Shown here: one piece after another, positions 60,455-64,000 of the stretch
Layout: the number at the start of each line of letters is the position of its first letter
Position numbering within the stretch: position 1 is the stretch's first letter
Origin: Ustilago trichophora
Lineage: Eukaryota; Basidiomycota; Ustilaginomycetes; Ustilaginales; Ustilaginaceae
Reading direction: 5' to 3'
Length of the DNA: 64,000 bases
Assembly (NCBI GenBank): GCA_900323505.1
Contig: OOIN01000036.1
Span: 1-64,000, forward strand
Translations under genes and position numbers: made by a program
The notes under the pieces: model-generated
Told to the model about the DNA's origin: nothing
The model's database searches: none
What the model saw: the letters and a program-made list of their open reading frames with translations, nothing else

Positions 60455-62284
60455 TCAAAGTCGGACGCGTGATGAGCTTGCTACTGGCATGATATCAAAG
60501 AAACCAAAGCCACCAAGGTCATCGTCATTGATGGCGTCGAGAGACAGTTCAGGATCGATATTGTTGGTGATACTTGGCTCTGCAGGTGTAGCAGAGATGC
60601 TTGGTGATGCCGAGAGCCCTTCGTCGCCATCATGAGGTGCTTCGTCGCCATCAGGAACTGCTTCGTCGCCATCAGGAACTGCCTCGGCATCCTCGGCCTC
60701 CTCCTCTCGAGTGTTCCTACCCTTGTATGCTCCCTTTCCAACTAAGTTTTGCTCTGCCTCCGCCCTCGTGATCATCTTTGTCCGTGTTAATACCCTCTGA
60801 TCACCATCCTTCCTCTTCTTGCCCCTCCTCGTCGACGTTTTGTTCCTTCGCTCCAGCTCCGATCGCAAGAGGTCAACTTCAACCCGAGAAGCTGCAAGTG
60901 CTGTTTCCGTCTGTGCATGTGCTTGTGAGATTGAGTTTCCGAGCTTTCGGGCCTCACATGGGTCCTGTTCCTGAGCTAGAATTGCGACGGTGGTTTCGAA
61001 GACAGTCCGTGAATCCGGTACGGCACGTTCCTGCAGCGGCTGCCGGTGTTGCTGCGTTCCTGACCCGGGTAGTCGGTCAAGTACCTTATTTGCACTCGGA
61101 TTAAGTGTGATTCCGCTGTCGGAGAAGGCCTTCCGGGCTCATGCCTGCGTCAGAACCTTCTCTCGTGCCTGGGCGTACATCGTAACAAACATTGGCTTGT
61201 CAACGTCGCTCACGTGGGTCGCGGCGTCCGAGATCAGATGCTTGACCGAAGCCGAAAGTGGGCCAAAGATCGACACATCCAGGGGTTGCATCACGTGGGT
61301 TGCATGAGCTGGAAGCAGGAACGGAATGATGTTCCTGTTCCAGCAAAGGTCGAGGAACGGCGCACTGGTGTGAGACTTGTGGCCGTCGATGATGAGCAAG
61401 CGCCAAGTTGATGGCGTCGACGGCCTTGTCTCTGGCTCAAAGATGGTTTCAAGCCATTCCAGACCAAGTGCGTGGGACGTCCAGCCGTTGTCGGTCTTGG
61501 CAAACCTCCAGGAATTCGGTACACCTTCCATTCGCCGCTGCTCTCCGACTGTGTGGACCCGGCCTTTGGTGATAACGAGCGGCGATAGTACCTGACCGCC
61601 GCTTCCGATGCACTCAATTATAGTTGCTGATTCTCGTGTTCCTGGCTGTGCCTTGTACCGAGCTGCTGGTTTGCCAGAAGGCACAATGATCCGCTCGCTT
61701 CCGGCCTGACCAAACATGAACCCTGTTTCATCCATATTGTATATGTTTGTGGATGCTACATTGTACTCACGCATAATATCAGCCAAACGATTGAACCATT
61801 CCTTTATTACAGTCTCAGTAGCTCCGGAAAGCCGGGCATTGTCCAGGCACCGAGACCAATGGGACCGAATTGTCGGGTGCCGAAGCAGGAATGCCTGCAG
61901 CCACGTGTGTGTGACGTTTGTGGCTTGGCAACGAGCAGGATCGGAACGAATGATATTGTTGGCGTGCTCACAGAGAAGCGCTGGTGTCAGGGCAAAGCCG
62001 CTGCAGGCACGACGGCGGATGAACTCAAGCAGACCCGACTCTTCGGTTGGAGTAAGGCGTTGCAGATGGCTTTGAGCTCGGACTTTCGGCTGACGGCCTT
62101 GCCTCCGGTGGCGCAAGCTCGCTTCCGGAACACTGTTTGCTGCTGCGGCTTGTCGGATGCTGTCATGCTGTCCATTATCGAGCTCCAAGGATGCTCGCTG
62201 CAGCCGAACCTCACGTGTGTCGCGATCAGCCGCTGACGCCGCTCGGAAGGCCACAGAGCGCTTCGAGAAAGGGCGTTGCGGCAT
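60455..62284 (-). pseudogene. Pogo-family DDE transposase (609 codons) with one internal stop
   Basis: One frame runs from ATG 62284 to 60455 broken only by TGA at codon 382 (61141-61139). N-terminal HTH/CENP-B-like DNA-binding region (SIRQAAAANSVPEASLRHRR, then LTPTEESGLLEFIRRRACSG). DDE catalytic domain with Asp at aa 185 (NMDETGFMFG), aa 300 (LLIIDGHKSH) and aa 336 (MQPLDVSIFG): 35 residues lie between the last two, i.e. DD35D. After the stop the frame continues with ARKAFSDSGI, a basic stretch (RRGKKRKDGDQR) and a PDGDEA tandem repeat in an acidic tail. The stop lies after all catalytic residues, so the shortened 381-residue protein keeps the whole triad. A CGA-to-TGA change is a simple origin but cannot be proven. 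Confidence 0.88.
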
Positions 62285-62471
62285 GCTGATGACCAGAAAT
62301 GCAGAAGAATAGAGTTATATTGTGGAATTGAGTGGTATTGGAGGTTTATCCGATGATGATGAGGGGTTCCGGAAAGTCGGATGGTGGGTCTCATGCAGGC
62401 TTCGGACAAACACAGACGCGATCATATGGGGGTACTAACATCAGATTGGTGGGAACTCGGAAATGACTCAG

Positions 62472-62513
62472 CGCGTCGGTACTACATACGCGTCGGTACT
62501 ACTGTAATTACGT
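62472..62513 (-). repeat. Right terminal inverted repeat of the pogo element
   Basis: Inverse of 60280-60321 with one mismatch. Same duplicated 14-mer inside. TA follows at 62514-62515. Confidence 0.92.
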
Positions 62514-62673
62514 TAAGTTGATGGTTGAGACTAGCATGCCACTGTTGGTAGCGATTTCGCCACCAGTCACGAGTTGACTGGCCTGCAAGCCCTTCACACT
62601 GTCAAAAGGGTATCATATTTAGCATACTTCAATACGTAATAACTACAAGATGGAGAGGCCAATACTTGAGAGA

Positions 62674-64000
62674 TCACCACATGGACGCTGCAGCATCGCC
62701 AGCAGGAACATTTACGACAGGTGACAGTGGAGCAATTATTAAGTGGTATCCTCCCCATCCACCGGTATGCCCGGGCACATTCATCGACTGAATCGACGAT
62801 GAAGATGAACCTGCACCGCGTTGAGGAAGTGGTGGCAAGTCCGGCATGTCTGCGTACTTTCTCTGTGCTCTCTTGTGCTTCTTCTCGATCTTGTTCAGTT
62901 CACGCTCGTGCTTTTTCTCGGCTCTCTTGTGCTTCCTCTCGATCTTGTTCAGTTCACGCTCGTGCTTCTTCTCGGCTCTCCTCTGCTTCCTCTCGGCTTT
63001 TCTTTGCGACCTCAACATCTTCCTACCGCTCTCGTCGAGCTTTTGACCGTTGATTGTCTGCAGTCGAGCCTCAGCATCGTCGTCCTCCGACTCGCTGCTA
63101 GAGCTAGAGCTTGAGCTGTTCGTCGATGAGCCAGTCTCGGATCGGCGATTAGCAACCGGGAAATTCCCGGCAGGAATAGTGGCGTTTGGCGAGCGAGCCG
63201 TGAGCCGCTCTCCATTGTGTACAATGTACACATCTAGGTTGCGAACAGAGAAGAAGTTCTGCTGAAACGTCTCTACGACCTCGCAGATGAGCGGATCGTT
63301 GCGCTTCTTCATCCCCTTCTCGATGGTCTTTGTGACAAAGTAGCCCGTTGCTCCCAGATGCATCGCGATGGGCGCAACGTTGGAGATGATGCTCTGCTTT
63401 CCTGTCAGTCTTCCAGCCACCACTAGGTCTTCGAGGAATCGACCCCAGTCAGCTGCCGAGACATCGTGCTGCACCATCAGCCTGCCCGGGTACACTGGCT
63501 GGAAACCATCAGAGAGCAGCTGCTTTTGAGCTTTTTTGTTGTTGGCGCTCCTGATATAGATCGGTTCGAATTGGGAAGGGAAAGGGTGGTAAGGTTGGAA
63601 GTGGCGGGAGAAGCTAGGAGGTGGAGCGAGTGCACGTTGCTCGGAGGAGGGGCCCGAAAAGCGCATCTTGATACGGAGATCGAAGTCGAGTTGAGGCAGG
63701 TGCGTAAGTCGAGCGTCGTAAGGAGAGGGGCTCCAGTCGGGGGAAGTAGCAAACGGGCTGCCGAATCGAGCCAGCGCCGTCTTTGCGTCAAGGGGCTTGG
63801 CTACAAATGACGAAGGCTCAGCACTGCCAGGGTTGGAAGGCGCAGAGGGCAAGGAAGAGGACGAGGCAAAGCTGCGGCTGTGGCTGTGGCTGCTCGACTC
63901 ACCACGTCGTCCGCCGTAGTTGTACAGCTCTTGCTCGCGCTCGCGCTGCTCTTTCTCGGAGAATGCGCCAAATTGCTTGTTGTCAGAAGCATTGAGAGGT
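62674..64000 (-). CDS. Conserved fungal protein with Lys-rich repeats, 5' end outside the window
   Basis: The frame ends at TGA 62674 and is open to base 64000, so the start lies beyond the window. The visible ~442 residues begin with a Glu/Arg-rich helix (FSEKEQREREQELYNYGGRR) and a Ser/Pro-rich part. A conserved block follows: PFPSQFEPIYIRSANNKKAQ, MVQHDVSAADWGRFLEDLVV, SNVAPIAMHLGATGYFVTKT and IEKGMKKRNDPLICEVVETF. I know this block from unnamed basidiomycete proteins with HDV-x-x-x-DW. After a poly-Ser and acidic stretch come two copies of an ~18-residue unit AEKKHERELNKIE(R/K)KHKR, encoded by a ~60-bp tandem repeat (~62,862-62,990). Function unknown. Confidence 0.75.
   Translation of the reverse strand, partial: PLNASDNKQFGAFSEKEQREREQELYNYGGRRGESSSHSHSRSFASSSSLPSAPSNPGSAEPSSFVAKPLDAKTALARFGSPFATSPDWSPSPYDARLTHLPQLDFDLRIKMRFSGPSSEQRALAPPPSFSRHFQPYHPFPSQFEPIYIRSANNKKAQKQLLSDGFQPVYPGRLMVQHDVSAADWGRFLEDLVVAGRLTGKQSIISNVAPIAMHLGATGYFVTKTIEKGMKKRNDPLICEVVETFQQNFFSVRNLDVYIVHNGERLTARSPNATIPAGNFPVANRRSETGSSTNSSSSSSSSESEDDDAEARLQTINGQKLDESGRKMLRSQRKAERKQRRAEKKHERELNKIERKHKRAEKKHERELNKIEKKHKRAQRKYADMPDLPPLPQRGAGSSSSSIQSMNVPGHTGGWGGYHLIIAPLSPVVNVPAGDAAASMW

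Larger units (their letters stand above)
60280..62513 (-). mobile_element. Near-intact pogo-type DNA transposon (2,234 bp)
   Basis: 42-bp terminal inverted repeats, 41 of 42 bases identical: left 60280-60321 starts ACGTAATTACAGTAGTACCG, right 62472-62513 is its inverse. TA flanks both ends (60278-60279, 62514-62515), the pogo/Tc1-mariner duplication. Each repeat contains GTAGTACCGACGCG twice, 17 bp apart, likely paired transposase-binding sites. The single gene inside encodes a DD35D transposase. High repeat identity points to recent insertion next to the alpha-galactosidase gene. Its ends differ from the 9-kb pogo element, so it is a separate lineage. Confidence 0.92.

Overview
The window is the end of a basidiomycete chromosome. 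The first ~172 bp are TTAGGG-type telomere repeats, and the gene content (short GT-AG introns, ELMO, KAR9-like, PHF5A, TIM23, COQ4, glucosylceramide synthase, argininosuccinate lyase, GH27 alpha-galactosidase) together with a RecQ-like gene abutting the telomere fits a smut fungus (Ustilaginaceae: Ustilago/Sporisorium/Pseudozyma group). The genus-level assignment is inference.

Region 1 (1-18,000) is an AT-richer subtelomere. A long minus-strand gene, with an N-terminal zinc-finger region and a spliced 5' end, runs into the telomere and is cut exactly in a RecQ-type Walker A motif. Beyond it lie degenerate short repeats, a frameshifted orphan Gag gene (4.5-5.7 kb), a nursery of pogo-derived MITEs (6.8-9.0 kb) beside a 2,040-bp decayed pogo element with the same ends and TA duplications (9,182-11,221), a Mutator-like transposase relic (11.3-12.55 kb), a foldback MITE (12.6-12.85 kb), a decayed 2OG-Fe(II) dioxygenase-like gene (13.7-14.6 kb) and a solo LTR with a perfect 5-bp duplication (15,221-15,620). 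A triple 15-mer repeat at ~18.0 kb marks a sharp switch to core genome.

Region 2 (18,000-56,400) is dense core genome. In order: ELMO-domain protein (+), PHF5A/Rds3 splicing factor (-), Zn2Cys6 regulator (+), small secreted cysteine-rich protein (+), TIM23 (-) divergent from mitochondrial ribosomal protein bL27m (+), KAR9/GAS2 microtubule protein (-) divergent from a small membrane protein (+), COQ4 (-) divergent from glucosylceramide synthase (+), argininosuccinate lyase (-), a ~4.2-kb non-coding stretch, a 1,781-residue Ser-rich protein with an SxIP motif (+), then a compact accessory set: SAM methyltransferase (+), DUF1772 membrane protein (+), AsaB/CmcJ-type oxygenase (-) and a multi-pass membrane protein (-). 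Several nuclear genes for mitochondrial functions (TIM23, bL27m, COQ4) sit within 8 kb.

Region 3 (56,400-64,000) holds an intron-containing tRNA-Glu(CTC) with broken copies beside it, a secreted GH27-CBM35 alpha-galactosidase, a second and much younger pogo transposon (60,280-62,513) with 42-bp inverted repeats, TA duplications and a DD35D transposase interrupted by only one stop, and the 3' part of a conserved fungal gene that leaves the window. Splice sites were placed by hand from GT/AG signals plus reading frame and family homology, so exon ends are predictions.
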